Positions 21,516 through 31,530 are shown, counted from the stretch's first letter. The stretch is DNA of 64,000 nucleotides from Chelativorans alearensis (GCF_010993735.1 NZ_WQNI01000015.1:49456-113455), one strand, 5' to 3'. Notes: generated by a model not told the origin, from the sequence alone. Translations and numbers: made by a program.

Positions 21516-21851
21516 ATGAGCGGTATCAACGAATTCATCGACAACGAGGTGAAGACGAACGACGTCGTTCTCTTCATGAAGGGCACGCCCGGCTTTCCCC
21601 AGTGCGGTTTTTCGGGCCAGGTCGTGCAGATCCTCGACTATCTCGGCGTCGACTATAAGGGCATCAACGTGCTCACCTCGGATGATCTGCGCCAGGGGAT
21701 CAAGGATTTCTCCAACTGGCCGACCATTCCACAGCTCTATGTGAAGGGCGAGTTCGTCGGTGGGTGCGATATCATCCGCGAGATGTTCCAGGCTGGCGAA
21801 TTGCAATCGTTCTTCGCCGAAAAGGGCGTGAGCGCGCGCGGCGCCGCTTAG
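21516..21851 (+). CDS. grxD: Monothiol (CGFS) glutaredoxin, Grx4 type
   Basis: The 111-residue protein has the active-site CGFS in GFPQCGFSGQVVQIL, VLFMKGTPG upstream and WPTIPQLYVKGEFVGGCDI with the glutathione-binding turn. CGFS glutaredoxins bind and hand over [2Fe-2S] clusters and pair with BolA. AGGACAGGCG lies before the ATG. A strong terminator follows about 80 nt downstream. Confidence 0.96.
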   Translation: MSGINEFIDNEVKTNDVVLFMKGTPGFPQCGFSGQVVQILDYLGVDYKGINVLTSDDLRQGIKDFSNWPTIPQLYVKGEFVGGCDIIREMFQAGELQSFFAEKGVSARGAA

Positions 21852-21928
21852 GGAACCGTAAAACCGGCCTCCCCCGCATGGCGTGAAACGCCTTCCGCGG
21901 CCGGGCCGGCATTTAAACGTCGTTACGG

Positions 21929-21957
21929 CGCGTCGGCCGCAGGGCCGACGCGTCTTT
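21929..21957 (+). terminator. Rho-independent terminator after the glutaredoxin gene
   Basis: The stem cgcgtcggcc (21929-21938) pairs with ggccgacgcg (21943-21952) over a 4-nt loop. It is followed by tcttttt on the plus strand. Confidence 0.85.
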
Positions 21958-22057
21958 TTGCCGTCATCCGATCCCGGCCGTCTTTGACGCCGGCATCGTG
22001 CATTCTTGTCGAAACGCGCGCGCCTCCTCCATGCGCGCCGCCGCCGGAGCAGGAACC

Positions 22058-23305
22058 ATGGACGAATCCGCCACCCGGGAAGAGCCGGTCCGATCGCGCG
22101 CGACGATCGGCAAGGCCGAGTTCATCGCTCTCGCAGCCGCCCTCATGGCAATGAACGCGATGGCGATCGACATCATGCTGCCGGCACTGCAGCAGATCGG
22201 CGGCGCTCTCGGGGTTGCCGACGAAAACAGCCGGCAGTTCGTCATCACTGCCTATATCGTCGGCTTTGGTGGCGCACAGCTCTTCTACGGGCCGATTTCC
22301 GACCGTTTCGGGCGGCGCGGGCCGCTGCTCACGGGGCTCGTCATCTACATGTGCGCCGCCCTTGCCGCCGCCTTTGCGCCGAGCTTCGCCGCACTCCTGG
22401 CGCTGCGCGTTCTCCAAGGCATCGGCGCCGCCGCCACGCGCGTCATCGCCGTTTCGGCCATCCGCGACATCTTCGGCGGCCGGCAGATGGCGGAAGTTCT
22501 ATCCATGGTCATGATGGTCTTCATGGTCATCCCGGTGGTGGCGCCCAGCCTCGGCCAGCTCATCATGATCTTCGGCAATTGGCCGGAGATATTCCTGCTC
22601 ATGGCGGGGCTTGCCCTCGTCGTGGCGCTGTGGGCCTGGCTGCGCCTGCCGGAGACCCTGCCTCAGACAATGCGGCGCCCGCTTTCGCTGCGCTCGGTGG
22701 TGCAAGGCTTCGGCTACGTCCTCACCGATCGCATTGCCTTCTGCTACATGCTCGCCGCGACGGCGATCTTCGGGGCGCTGTTCGGCTTCATCAACTCCGC
22801 GCAGCAGATCTATGTCGACATCTACGGGCTCGGGACCTGGTTTCCACTGCTCTTTGCCGTCGGCGCGGGCTTAATGGCGCTGTCGTCCTTTACCAATTCG
22901 CGCTTCGTTGGCCGTCTTGGCATGCGGCGGTTGTCACACGGCGCACTCGTGACCTTCGTCGCCGTCAACGCGCTGTGGCTGACGCTGTCGCTGATGGGGC
23001 CGATATCATTCCCGCTCTTCTTCGTCCTCTTCTCGGCCTCCATGTTCATGTTCGGCTGGATCGGGCCCAACTTCAACTCCATCGCCATGGAGCCGCTGGG
23101 GCACGTGGCGGGCACGGCGGCCGCCGTGCTCGGCTTCGTCACCACGCTGGGCGGCGGGCTCCTGGGCGCGATGATCGGCCAGGCCTTCGACGGCACGCTG
23201 ACGCCGCTCGCCGGCGGCTATTTCACCGTCTCCGTCGTTGCCTTGATACTGGTGCTCATCGGCGAGCGTGGCCGGCTGTTCCGTACGGTCAATCCGCCGG
23301 TGTAG
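22058..23305 (+). CDS. MFS transporter, Bcr/CflA drug-efflux type
   Basis: The 415-residue protein has about 12 membrane segments. Motif A is [16 protein letters not shown] after TM2, and TM1 carries [19 protein letters not shown], both typical of the Bcr/CflA subfamily, which exports drugs such as bicyclomycin or small metabolites. The start [10 protein letters not shown] was chosen because GGAGCAGGAACC precedes it; frames open further upstream lack a ribosome site. The last 17 nt overlap the 3' end of ttcA on the other strand. Confidence 0.9.
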   Translation: MDESATREEPVRSRATIGKAEFIALAAALMAMNAMAIDIMLPALQQIGGALGVADENSRQFVITAYIVGFGGAQLFYGPISDRFGRRGPLLTGLVIYMCAALAAAFAPSFAALLALRVLQGIGAAATRVIAVSAIRDIFGGRQMAEVLSMVMMVFMVIPVVAPSLGQLIMIFGNWPEIFLLMAGLALVVALWAWLRLPETLPQTMRRPLSLRSVVQGFGYVLTDRIAFCYMLAATAIFGALFGFINSAQQIYVDIYGLGTWFPLLFAVGAGLMALSSFTNSRFVGRLGMRRLSHGALVTFVAVNALWLTLSLMGPISFPLFFVLFSASMFMFGWIGPNFNSIAMEPLGHVAGTAAAVLGFVTTLGGGLLGAMIGQAFDGTLTPLAGGYFTVSVVALILVLIGERGRLFRTVNPPV

Positions 23306-24167
23306 CCGCCGTGCCGGCGGCATTCAGAGAGGCGAAGTCGAACAGCTTTCGGTCCAAGAGGTGCGAAGGGCGCGCGTTGGCGAGTGCGCGGATCATGGTG
23401 TCCTTGCGGCCGGGCATGCGCTTCTCGATGTCGGCAAGCATGCTCTTCATGGCGTCGCGCTGCAGCCCGTCCTGGCTGCCGCACAGATCGCACGGGATGA
23501 TGGGGAAGCGCATGGCCTGCGCGAATTTTTCGAGGTCGGCCTCGGCGCAGAAGCTCAACGGACGCAACACCATGACGTCGCCCTCGTCGTTGAGGAGCTT
23601 GGGCGGCATGGCGGCAAGCCGCCCGCCATGGAACAGGTTCATGAAGAATGTCTCGAGGATGTCCTCGCGGTGATGGCCGAGGACCAGGGCCGAGCACCCC
23701 TCCTCGCGTGCGATGCGGTAGAGATGGCCGCGGCGCAGGCGCGAGCATAAGGAGCAGTAGGTGCGGCTTTCGGGGATCTTGTCCGTTACCACCGAATAGG
23801 TGTCCTGGTACTCGATGCGGTGGGGAACGCCGAGGCGGGCGAGGTAGTCCGGCAGGACGTGCTTCGGGAAATTCGGCTGTCCCTGGTCGAGGTTGCAGGC
23901 GAGAAGCTCGACCGGCAGGAGACCGCGCCACTTCAGGTCGAGCAGAACGGTCAACAGGCCGTAGGAATCCTTGCCGCCGGACAGCGCCACCAGCCAGCGC
24001 GCGCCGGGGGCGGCCATCGAGAACGCCTCGATCGCCTCGCGCGTCTGGCGCAGGAGGCGCTTCCTCAACTTGTTGAACTCCACCGAGGACGGCGCGTCCG
24101 CAAACAGCGGATGGCTTGCAGTGTCGGCGGGTATTTCCAGGCCAGGCTGTTGGTGGACGGTCATCAT
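23289..24167 (-). CDS. ttcA: tRNA 2-thiocytidine(32) synthetase
   Basis: The 292-residue protein has the PP-loop [15 protein letters not shown] and two CxxC pairs, CSLC in [18 protein letters not shown] and CDLC in [15 protein letters not shown], which hold the [4Fe-4S] cluster in Ttc[21 protein letters not shown] is also diagnostic. It thiolates C32 of some tRNAs. The start carries two Met in tandem, and either may be used. Confidence 0.95.
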   Translation of the reverse strand: MMTVHQQPGLEIPADTASHPLFADAPSSVEFNKLRKRLLRQTREAIEAFSMAAPGARWLVALSGGKDSYGLLTVLLDLKWRGLLPVELLACNLDQGQPNFPKHVLPDYLARLGVPHRIEYQDTYSVVTDKIPESRTYCSLCSRLRRGHLYRIAREEGCSALVLGHHREDILETFFMNLFHGGRLAAMPPKLLNDEGDVMVLRPLSFCAEADLEKFAQAMRFPIIPCDLCGSQDGLQRDAMKSMLADIEKRMPGRKDTMIRALANARPSHLLDRKLFDFASLNAAGTAATPAD

Positions 24168-24200
24168 GCCCCCTGCATAGCCTTAGAGCCGCAAAAGAAA

Positions 24201-24221
24201 AAGGCCGCACATGGCGGCCTT
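24201..24221 (-). terminator. Terminator of rpsD
   Basis: The arms aaggccgc (24201-24208) and gcggcctt (24214-24221) form a hairpin with a 5-nt loop. On the minus strand it is followed by tttcttttg, so it ends rpsD transcription. Confidence 0.85.
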
Positions 24222-24243
24222 TCCCGAAGCGATGGTTGCCGGG

Positions 24244-24861
24244 TCAGCGCGAGTAGAACTCGATGACCAGGTTCGGCTCCATGTGGACGGCGTAGGGCAC
24301 GTCGGCAAGCGCCGGGATGCGGATGTACTTGGCGACCATCTTGTTGTGGTCGGCCTCGACATAATCCGGCACGTCGCGCTCGGCGAGCTGAACCGACTCC
24401 AGCACGAGGGCGAGCTGCTTCGACTTCTCGCGCACCTCGATCACGTCGCCCGGCTTGCAGCGGTAGGACGGGATGTTGACGCGGCGACCGTTCACATTGA
24501 CGTGGCCGTGGTTGACGAACTGGCGCGCGGCGAAGATGGTCGGCACGAACTTGGCGCGGTAGACGACGGCGTCGAGGCGCGATTCCAGAAGACCGATCAG
24601 GTTCTCCGTCGTCTCACCCTTGCGGCGGTTCGCCTCGTCATAGATGCGACGGAACTGCTTTTCCGAGATGTCGCCGTAGTGGCCCTTGAGCTTCTGCTTG
24701 GCGCGCAGCTGCTGACCGAAGTCGGACAGCTTGCCCTTGCGGCGCTGGCCGTGCTCGCCGGGGCCGTATTCGCGGCGGTTGACCGGCGACTTAGGCCTGC
24801 CCCAGACGTTCTCGCCAAGACGGCGATCGAGTTTGTACTTTGCGGATTGGCGTTTGCTCAT
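24244..24861 (-). CDS. rpsD: 30S ribosomal protein S4
   Basis: The 205-residue protein begins [20 protein letters not shown] and has the S4 RNA-binding domain with [20 protein letters not shown]. Length and sequence fit alphaproteobacterial S4, which binds 16S rRNA early in 30S assembly. It stands alone here rather than in the rpsM-rpoA operon, as is usual in rhizobia. About 200 nt upstream are free for its promoter. Confidence 0.98.
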   Translation of the reverse strand: MSKRQSAKYKLDRRLGENVWGRPKSPVNRREYGPGEHGQRRKGKLSDFGQQLRAKQKLKGHYGDISEKQFRRIYDEANRRKGETTENLIGLLESRLDAVVYRAKFVPTIFAARQFVNHGHVNVNGRRVNIPSYRCKPGDVIEVREKSKQLALVLESVQLAERDVPDYVEADHNKMVAKYIRIPALADVPYAVHMEPNLVIEFYSR

Positions 24862-25059
24862 CGCATTCCCTTTTCAAACAACACACCCGGCACCTCATGC
24901 ACCGAGCGAAGGAAACGCGCCCTCCTCTGGCCTCCGTTTTCGAGGCCTGACAGGAAACCGCCGCACGCTTGTGGCGATCTCCACGGGACACGTTAAAAGC
25001 GCGCGGGCCATCAAGCCAGCGCGCATGGGCGGGGTGATTAAGCGAAGGGCCGCGGAAAG

Positions 25060-25260
25060 TCAACAGGAACCGCCGCCTTGGCTCCCTTCGCCCCTGTAGC
25101 GCGGCCGCAGATCGCTCAATCCAATATCGTAGGCAACGCCATCGGGAACCTCGTCCCAAAATATACGGAGTCTGCGCCGCCGCCATAAAAGCCGCCACCG
25201 CGGAAGCAGCCGCCACGGGGCCGCGGCGTCGCACTCGCCCATGATGACCCGGTCCAGCAT
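25060..25260 (-). CDS. Small Arg-rich DUF1127-like protein
   Basis: From the ATG at 25260 the product is 66 residues, MLDRVIMGECDAAAPWRLLP, followed by an Arg-rich run (RWRLLWRRRRLRIFWDEV) and YDIGLSDLRPRYRGEG. The DIGLS turn after an Arg-rich helix resembles the DUF1127 core, although the match is weak. GGAGAATGACT gives a good ribosome site for this start; an ATG 6 nt upstream is the alternative. It is divergent from the LysR gene, an arrangement often seen for DUF1127 genes beside GcvA-like LysR regulators. Confidence 0.5.
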   Translation of the reverse strand: MLDRVIMGECDAAAPWRLLPRWRLLWRRRRLRIFWDEVPDGVAYDIGLSDLRPRYRGEGSQGGGSC

Positions 25261-25375
25261 AGTCATTCTCCATAACACATGCAAAAGCTGAATTGATTTT
25301 CTGCAAGCAGCGTGCTGCAATTTATCCAGTTAATCCAATCGAATTGCTCACGGGTAGCATAAGGAGATTTGATCC

Positions 25376-26335
25376 ATGGAACCTCTCCTACTACCGCCTC
25401 TGGCCGCGCTTCGCGTCTTCGAGGCGGCAGCCAGGCACGGCAGCTTCACGAAGGCCGGCGAAGAGCTTGGGATGACGCAGGCCGCCGTGAGCTATCAAAT
25501 CCGCGTGCTGGAGGATCGTGTTGGCGCACCGCTGTTCGTGCGCCGCCCCCGGAAGGTGAGCCTGACCGAGACAGGCCGGAGATTTGCGCCATCGGTCCGG
25601 GATGCCTTCGAAAGGATTGTTGCCGCCTACGCTGAGGCGCGCGGCGTCATGGAAGGCAGGTTCACCATCAGCACGGCCCAGACCTTCGCCTCGCATTGGT
25701 TGGTGGACAATCTCGATACCTTCCAGACGCTCCACCCCTCCCTCGTGGTGCGGCTCGAGGCGACCCAGCGCGTCGCCGATTTTCAATCCGAGGATGTGGA
25801 CGTCGCCATCCGCGGCGGCCATGGTCCGTGGCCGGGCCTCGAGCGCCACCTGCTTCTGGAAGCCAATTTCACGCCGATGCTCAGTCCTGAGCTTGCAGCC
25901 AGTGTCGGCGGCATCAAAACGCCGGCCGACCTCCTGCGCCTGCCGCTGCTCGACCCTCAAGATCCATGGTGGCGGCTTTGGTTCGAACCGCTCGGCCTTT
26001 CCATCGAAGCCTCTTTGAAGGGGCCGAGCGCCAAGCTGGGTGCACAAGGGCTGGTGGCGCGTGCCGCGATGGCCAGACGAGGCGTCGCGATGCTGACACC
26101 CGCTCTCTATCGAAGCGAGCTTGCGCATGGGCTGCTGATCCAGCCCTTCGAGCGCATCTGCGCGGATGGGCTCGGCTACTGGCTGGTCTATCCGGAAGGG
26201 CGACGCAATGCGCCGAAGGTTCGCGCCTTCCGCGAATGGATCCTGAAGGCCGTCGCCGAGGAGATGGGCGCGCCGGAAGCCTCATCCCGCCGTTCAGGTG
26301 ACGGCGAAGCCGAAGCCCGTTACCAGCCGGCGTAA
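25376..26335 (+). CDS. LysR family regulator, GcvA-like
   Basis: The 319-residue protein has an N-terminal winged helix LPPLAALRVFEAAARHGSFT, then KAGEELGMTQAAVSYQIRVL, the GcvA-type HTH. The effector-binding part begins FTISTAQTFASHWLVDNLDT and has VDVAIRGGHGPWPGLERHLL. GcvA-like members control amino-acid metabolism, beta-lactamase or small-protein genes. The divergent small gene is the nearest candidate target. Its 3' end overlaps the decayed murI fragment on the other strand by a few bases. Confidence 0.92.
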   Translation: MEPLLLPPLAALRVFEAAARHGSFTKAGEELGMTQAAVSYQIRVLEDRVGAPLFVRRPRKVSLTETGRRFAPSVRDAFERIVAAYAEARGVMEGRFTISTAQTFASHWLVDNLDTFQTLHPSLVVRLEATQRVADFQSEDVDVAIRGGHGPWPGLERHLLLEANFTPMLSPELAASVGGIKTPADLLRLPLLDPQDPWWRLWFEPLGLSIEASLKGPSAKLGAQGLVARAAMARRGVAMLTPALYRSELAHGLLIQPFERICADGLGYWLVYPEGRRNAPKVRAFREWILKAVAEEMGAPEASSRRSGDGEAEARYQPA

Positions 26336-26495
26336 GGCCTTGGCGGATTGCCGGAGGTAAAGACGGCGATATCCGGTCCCTCCACCCGGCTCGGCGCCGG
26401 CAGTTCCTCGGCGAGTGTCAGCGCGCGGCGGCGATCGCTTCGGAGGTTTCGATCCAGTCCACCGGGTAGGTGCGGGACGGGAAAGAGCATGCCCG
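26331..26495 (-). pseudogene. murI: Decayed 3' fragment of glutamate racemase
   Basis: On the minus strand this stretch reads VDWIETSEAIA, then after a one-base deletion RALTLAEELPAPSRVEGPDI and AVFTSGNPPRPYAGW. Intact murI in this window has [31 protein letters not shown] and [11 protein letters not shown] at the equivalent place. The alignment runs for about 165 nt, all from the murI 3' end, and the fragment lacks the 5' three quarters of the gene. It lies about 2 kb from intact murI in the same orientation, with the metalloprotease gene between. It differs clearly from the intact copy, so it is either old or from another strain or species. Confidence 0.85.
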
Positions 26496-26668
26496 ACCCG
26501 CGCGCGTGATGTTTATTCAGACGGCGCACTGCACACGCACCGTAACGAACGATACGATGTGCCATCCGGCACCGTCCGATCGCAGGTCGCCTTCCAACAC
26601 ATGTTGCGGTAACGCGTCGTGTAGGGTCGTTGTGACAATTTATTTTTAATTTCATGCATAATAAATAC

Positions 26669-26701
26669 GGTATTCTCGCCGAAATCATCGGTAATAATAC
26701 C
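26669..26701 (+). promoter_or_regulatory. Hairpin in the leader of the metalloprotease gene
   Basis: ggtatt (26669-26674) pairs with aatacc (26696-26701), and inside it ccga (26679-26682) pairs with tcgg (26688-26691), leaving a symmetric 4-by-4 internal loop. It lies about 28 nt before the protease ATG in an AT-rich stretch. It could be an operator dyad or an RNA element; no known class fits. Confidence 0.4.
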
Positions 26702-26729
26702 TAATTATATTGAATATAGATGAGATATT

Positions 26730-28400
26730 ATGATGAGTGATACTTATAATACCATTGACCCTGACATCCAATTGCACGAACGCATCCTGGATCGCCCGCT
26801 GCCGCAGACGAAACAAGGGCTGCAGGGAATGGTGGACTATCTCATCAGCGGCTACTGGAGAGACTGCGGAGATCTGTCCACGACCCGCGGAGACGCCGAG
26901 GTAAGAAAAGCCACCGATTACATTGACGGCCATCCTCGCGAGGAAAGAGAATTCACCTATCGCCTGTATGGTTTCTCCGAGGAAAGAGCTAAGCTTGTCG
27001 AGACCGCCCTCCAAGCGTGGGAGGATGTAGCCGACATCAGGTTCACAAGGATTCCTGATGACGTGGTTAGCGATAGACCTCCCAATATAACCTTTAGGGG
27101 CGATGGAGAGCCTCCTGAGGATGATGCGGGGGCAGCTGACGGCTTTGCCTGGGGAACTGCCAAGATCGACGCCCCCGAGAATTCCGCTGACCGCGATCTT
27201 GCGCTGCGAACTCTGACGATGACGGACGACGAGCTTATCGCAGCGGGCCTTCCCGAGGCAGCGATACCGGAGGTGCGGACGACGACCGAAGAAAAGATTC
27301 TTAAAGTCTCTAGGGCAAGTGACTTGACAACGATTATGCACGAGATCGGCCATGTGTTGGGATTGGGTCACCCTGGAAACTATAACGGAATCCTGGAAGC
27401 AGAAGACGGGAAGTTATTTGAAAACGATTCCTCGCAACTGTCGATAATGTCGTACCACCACAACAGACAAGAGGATTTGTCTCAACTCGTCCCGGTTACA
27501 CCGCAAATGGCGGATATTCAGGCCATTCAATATCTCTACGGAGCTGCGGAAACCCGAGTCGGAAATACAACATACGGATTCAACATTTCCGAAGACGATT
27601 TTCCCAATACGAATGAGATATATGACCTAACCAGGTTCGGCAATCTGATCAGCTTTACTATATACGATTCCGGCGGTACCGATACGCTCGATGTCTCCGG
27701 ATTTTACGAAGATCAGACCATCGACCTTCGTAGCGGAGCTTTCTCGAGTGTCGGCGGCAGAAAAGACAACATCGGAATCTACACCGATACCGTCATCGAG
27801 CACGCCAAAGCAGGCGGCGGCGACGACATCCTTATTGGAAACGAAGCCGACAATTGGCTCTATGGCAACCATGGATCCGACAAGCTCTACGGCCTCGGCG
27901 GCAACGATACACTTTTAGGAGACGGCCCTTCCATACCCTGGGTCGGCGGCAAAGACATCCTCGAGGGCGGGGATGGCGACGATCTTCTCTTGGGGATGGC
28001 CGGGGACGACGAATTGAACGCCGGTAATGGCGCCGACGCGCTATATGGCTACACCGGCGACGATGTCCTGACAGGCGGTGCAGGCAAGGACATCTTCTTC
28101 TTCGAAATGTATGACAATGTCCTTGCGTTGGGCGGTGATGCTGGGATGGACATTGGAATAGGCAATGACACTATTACCGACTTTGAACAAGGATTTGACA
28201 AGCTTGTCTTCTACGGAAATGCAGGACCGTCCAGCATGGATGATGTTGATATAGACTACGGAAGAATGGATGGAGTGCATATCAACTATCAGGACAACTG
28301 TATCCTCCTGGAAGGATTTCATGGAAGGCTCGACAGCAGCAGTTTCGCCTTTCTCAGCGATTCCGCTTTCGTTGTCTCCCCGGTCATTCTCGTCGGATAA
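26730..28400 (+). CDS. Serralysin-type (M10) RTX metalloprotease
   Basis: The 556-residue protein has the zinc site MHEIGHVLGLGHPG with His204, Glu205, His208 and His214, and the Met-turn SIMSY with Met240 and the zinc-coordinating Tyr242. From about residue 360 to 455 are GGxGxD-type calcium repeats such as GGGDDILIG, LGGNDTLLGDG and GGAGKDIFFF. There is no Sec signal peptide, and the C-terminus ends in a hydrophobic run, as expected for type I secretion. No ABC exporter, membrane-fusion or inhibitor gene is in the window. Codon use is visibly more A/T-rich than its neighbours, and a murI fragment lies on its left, so transfer is likely. Confidence 0.93.
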   Translation: MMSDTYNTIDPDIQLHERILDRPLPQTKQGLQGMVDYLISGYWRDCGDLSTTRGDAEVRKATDYIDGHPREEREFTYRLYGFSEERAKLVETALQAWEDVADIRFTRIPDDVVSDRPPNITFRGDGEPPEDDAGAADGFAWGTAKIDAPENSADRDLALRTLTMTDDELIAAGLPEAAIPEVRTTTEEKILKVSRASDLTTIMHEIGHVLGLGHPGNYNGILEAEDGKLFENDSSQLSIMSYHHNRQEDLSQLVPVTPQMADIQAIQYLYGAAETRVGNTTYGFNISEDDFPNTNEIYDLTRFGNLISFTIYDSGGTDTLDVSGFYEDQTIDLRSGAFSSVGGRKDNIGIYTDTVIEHAKAGGGDDILIGNEADNWLYGNHGSDKLYGLGGNDTLLGDGPSIPWVGGKDILEGGDGDDLLLGMAGDDELNAGNGADALYGYTGDDVLTGGAGKDIFFFEMYDNVLALGGDAGMDIGIGNDTITDFEQGFDKLVFYGNAGPSSMDDVDIDYGRMDGVHINYQDNCILLEGFHGRLDSSSFAFLSDSAFVVSPVILVG

Positions 28401-28469
28401 AATGTTGGACACTCATCACCACTGAAGAAGAGGCGGTGCGTCAGCGCCGCCTCTGCTCTACGGCGGGAA

Positions 28470-29294
28470 TCATCTCTCCACCGCCAGGCAATCCCGCACC
28501 TCGAACCCGAAACCCGAGACGAGGCGGCGGAGGCTGGCGGGCAGCGTGCCTGAGGTGAAGAAGGCTGTATCCGGCTGCTCTCGCCAGCGCGAAGCCGGCA
28601 ATTCCTGCGCCAACGCCAGCGCCCGGCGGGCGATCGCTTCGGAGGTGTCGATCCAGTCGACCGGCCAGGGCGCGGTCTTGCGCATGCGGTTGACGAGGAA
28701 CGGATAGTGCGTGCAGGCGAGCACGACGATGTCGGTACGGCGGTCCTCATGCTCCACGAAACAGGGCTCGATCTCGGCGCGTACCTCGTCCTCATTCACG
28801 AAGCCTTCGCGCATGTATTTCTCGGCGAGCAAAGCGAGGCTTTCGCTGCCCACGAGCCGCACATGGCACTTGGCGGCGTATTGGCTGATGAGATCGCGCG
28901 TGTATTGCCGCTTCACCGTGCCGGGTGTCGCAAGAACCGAGACGAGGCCCGAGCGGGTGCGCTCGGCGGCGGGCTTTATCGCCGGCACCGTGCCGACGAA
29001 GAGCTGGCCGGGATAGGCGGCGCGCAGGTGGGCGATGGCGAGGGTGGAGGCCGTGTTGCAGGCAATCACGATGAGGGAGGGCGAGAAGCGGGCGATGAGA
29101 CCGCCGAAGAGGTCGACCAGCCGCGCCTTGAGCGCCTCTTCCTCCCAGGCGCCATAGGGGAAGGCCGCGTCGTCGGCGACGTAGACATAGGCGTGCTCCG
29201 GCAGAAGCACGCGCGCCTCCTTGACGACCGACAGGCCGCCGATGCCCGAATCGAAGAAGAGGATGGGGCCGCTGTTCGACTGCTCCGGCTTCAT
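28470..29294 (-). CDS. murI: Glutamate racemase
   Basis: The 274-residue protein has both catalytic cysteines, in [16 protein letters not shown] and [14 protein letters not shown], and the opening [17 protein letters not shown]. It makes D-glutamate for peptidoglycan. It is followed on its 5' side by trmJ, also minus strand, with about 48 nt between them. A decayed copy of its 3' end lies 2 kb away at 26331-26495. Confidence 0.96.
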   Translation of the reverse strand: MKPEQSNSGPILFFDSGIGGLSVVKEARVLLPEHAYVYVADDAAFPYGAWEEEALKARLVDLFGGLIARFSPSLIVIACNTASTLAIAHLRAAYPGQLFVGTVPAIKPAAERTRSGLVSVLATPGTVKRQYTRDLISQYAAKCHVRLVGSESLALLAEKYMREGFVNEDEVRAEIEPCFVEHEDRRTDIVVLACTHYPFLVNRMRKTAPWPVDWIDTSEAIARRALALAQELPASRWREQPDTAFFTSGTLPASLRRLVSGFGFEVRDCLAVER

Positions 29295-29342
29295 GACGAG
29301 CGAAACGTACGCGCGAAAGAACTCGGCACGGCAATCATTCCC

Positions 29343-30116
29343 TCATCCCCCCTTCGGCCTTCTCGGTGTGAACTTCTCCAGCGATGTCAGAACGCCGCGC
29401 AGGACCGCCAGCTCTTCCACGGTGAAGCCGGGCCGCGTGAAAAGGGCGCGCAGATTGTCCATCATCTTCGGCTTCTTGTCCTCAGTGCGGAAATAGCCGC
29501 GCTCGGAAAGCACCTGGTCGAGATAGGCCATCAGGCTGTTCAGGTGCTCCTTGGTTGCCGGCGTCTGCTGTGGCGGCTCAGGAAGGACCGCCGCCTCCGG
29601 CATGGTCTTCATCCACTCATAGGACATGAGGAGGACGGCCTGCGCGATGTTCAACGAAGCGAAGGCGGGATTGACCGGGAAGGTGACGATCTCGTCGGCT
29701 ATGGCAATTTCCTCGTTGGTGAGGCCCCAACGCTCACGGCCGAACAGAATGCCGGTCTTCTGGCCCTCTTTATGGCGCGCACGCAAATCCGCCGCGGCCT
29801 CCACCGGCCCGCGCACCGGCTTGAAGCTGTCGCGCGGGCGCGCGGTGGTCGCGTAGACGAAGTTCAAATCGGCAACCGCCTCCGCCGGGTCGTCATAGAC
29901 CTTGACGGCGTCGATGACGTGATCGGCGCGGCTGGCCGCCGCCCTCGCCTTCTCGTTCGGCCAGCCGTCGCGCGGGTTGACGAGGCGGAGCTCGCCCAAG
30001 CCGAAATTGGCCATTGCGCGCGCCACCATGCCGATATTCTCGCCAAGCTGCGGCTCGACCAGAACGATCGCCGGTCCGTCCGCGAGCATCTCGCGCTGTT
30101 TGTCGGTGCCTGCCAT
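29343..30116 (-). CDS. trmJ: TrmJ-type tRNA (Cm32/Um32) 2'-O-methyltransferase
   Basis: The 257-residue protein is a SPOUT methyltransferase. AIVLVEPQLGENIGMVARAM opens the fold; ILFGRERWGLTNEEIAIADE and FASLNIAQAVLLMSYEWM form the trefoil knot with the SAM site. Length and C-terminal extension fit TrmJ rather than TrmL. The exact tRNA target is inferred from the family. It is divergent from icd across about 150 nt. Confidence 0.9.
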   Translation of the reverse strand: MAGTDKQREMLADGPAIVLVEPQLGENIGMVARAMANFGLGELRLVNPRDGWPNEKARAAASRADHVIDAVKVYDDPAEAVADLNFVYATTARPRDSFKPVRGPVEAAADLRARHKEGQKTGILFGRERWGLTNEEIAIADEIVTFPVNPAFASLNIAQAVLLMSYEWMKTMPEAAVLPEPPQQTPATKEHLNSLMAYLDQVLSERGYFRTEDKKPKMMDNLRALFTRPGFTVEELAVLRGVLTSLEKFTPRRPKGG

Positions 30117-30266
30117 GACGTTGCTGTTAGCGGCTTCCTCGGCGATGGTAAAGTGGCGAGACTGCCGCCTTTGCCAAGCGCGCGGCCAATGCTATAGGGG
30201 CGCCACTTCCTGCAATCAGGTCTGTCGGCGGCGTGGCCGCCTTTTCTCCGTAAAGAGGTTTGTAAA

Positions 30267-31478
30267 ATGGCGAAAATCAAGGTGGACAATCCCGTCGTCG
30301 AACTGGACGGCGACGAGATGACGCGCATCATTTGGCAGTTCATCAAGGACAAGCTGATCCACCCCTATCTCGACATCGACCTGAAATATTTCGACCTCAG
30401 CATCGAAGCGCGCGACGCCACCGACGACCAGATCACTGTCGATGCGGCCAACGCCATCAAGGAATATGGCGTCGGCGTGAAATGCGCCACCATCACGCCG
30501 GACGAGGCGCGCGTCGAGGAGTTCGGGCTGAAGCGCATGTACCGCTCGCCCAACGGCACCATCCGCAACATCCTGGGCGGCGTGATCTTCCGCGAGCCGA
30601 TCATCGCCAAGAACGTGCCGCGCCTGGTGCCCGGTTGGACGCAGCCGATCATCGTCGGCCGTCACGCCTTTGGCGACCAGTACCGCGCGACGGATTTCAA
30701 ATTCCCCGGCAAGGGCAAGCTGACGATCAAATTCGTCGGCGAGGATGGCGAAACGATCGAGCACGAGGTGTTCGACGCGCCCTCCTCCGGTGTGGCGATG
30801 GCCATGTACAACCTCGACGATTCGATCCGCGACTTCGCCCGCGCCTCGCTGAACTATGGCCTGATGCGCGGCTATCCGGTGTACCTCTCCACCAAGAACA
30901 CGATCCTGAAGGCCTATGACGGCCGCTTCAAGGACCTGTTCCAGGAGGTCTACGAGGCGGAATTCGAGGCTGCCTTCAAGGAAAAGAAGATCTGGTACGA
31001 GCACCGCCTGATCGACGACATGGTGGCCTCGAGCTTGAAATGGTCGGGCGGCTATGTGTGGGCGTGCAAGAACTATGACGGCGACGTGCAGTCCGACACG
31101 GTGGCGCAGGGCTTCGGTTCCCTCGGCCTCATGACATCGGTGCTGATGACGCCGGACGGCAAGACGGTGGAGGCCGAGGCCGCGCACGGAACGGTCACGC
31201 GCCACTACCGCCAGCATCAACGCGGCGAAGAGACCTCCACCAACTCCATCGCCTCCATCTTCGCCTGGACCCGGGGCCTTGCCCACCGCGCCAAGCTGGA
31301 CGACAACGCCGCGCTGAAGAAATTCGCCGAGACGCTGGAGCAGGTTTGTGTCGACACGGTGGAATCGGGATTCATGACCAAGGATCTGGCGCTCCTGATC
31401 GGCCCGGACCAGCCGTGGCTGTCGACCACCGGCTTCCTCGACAAGATCGACGAGAACCTGCAGAAGGCGATGGCCTGA
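30267..31478 (+). CDS. icd: NADP-dependent isocitrate dehydrogenase
   Basis: The 403-residue protein begins [20 protein letters not shown] and carries [14 protein letters not shown] and [20 protein letters not shown], signatures of the type II homodimeric NADP enzyme found in alphaproteobacteria and eukaryotes. It makes 2-oxoglutarate and NADPH in the TCA cycle. AAAGAGG lies upstream of the ATG. A hairpin terminator follows. Confidence 0.98.
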   Translation: MAKIKVDNPVVELDGDEMTRIIWQFIKDKLIHPYLDIDLKYFDLSIEARDATDDQITVDAANAIKEYGVGVKCATITPDEARVEEFGLKRMYRSPNGTIRNILGGVIFREPIIAKNVPRLVPGWTQPIIVGRHAFGDQYRATDFKFPGKGKLTIKFVGEDGETIEHEVFDAPSSGVAMAMYNLDDSIRDFARASLNYGLMRGYPVYLSTKNTILKAYDGRFKDLFQEVYEAEFEAAFKEKKIWYEHRLIDDMVASSLKWSGGYVWACKNYDGDVQSDTVAQGFGSLGLMTSVLMTPDGKTVEAEAAHGTVTRHYRQHQRGEETSTNSIASIFAWTRGLAHRAKLDDNAALKKFAETLEQVCVDTVESGFMTKDLALLIGPDQPWLSTTGFLDKIDENLQKAMA

Positions 31479-31503
31479 GCCTGATTGGTCTTGGACATTG
31501 CTA

Positions 31504-31530
31504 AAAGCGCCGGGACATACCCGGCGCTTT
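31504..31530. terminator. Bidirectional terminator between icd and alaS
   Basis: aaagcgccgg (31504-31513) pairs with ccggcgcttt (31521-31530) over a short loop. The flanking t and a runs let it serve both convergent genes. Confidence 0.8.

Noticed and set aside
26730..28400. Toxin of a contact-dependent or polymorphic system
   Set aside because: The zinc site, Met-turn and RTX repeats fit serralysin completely, and no immunity-like gene follows.
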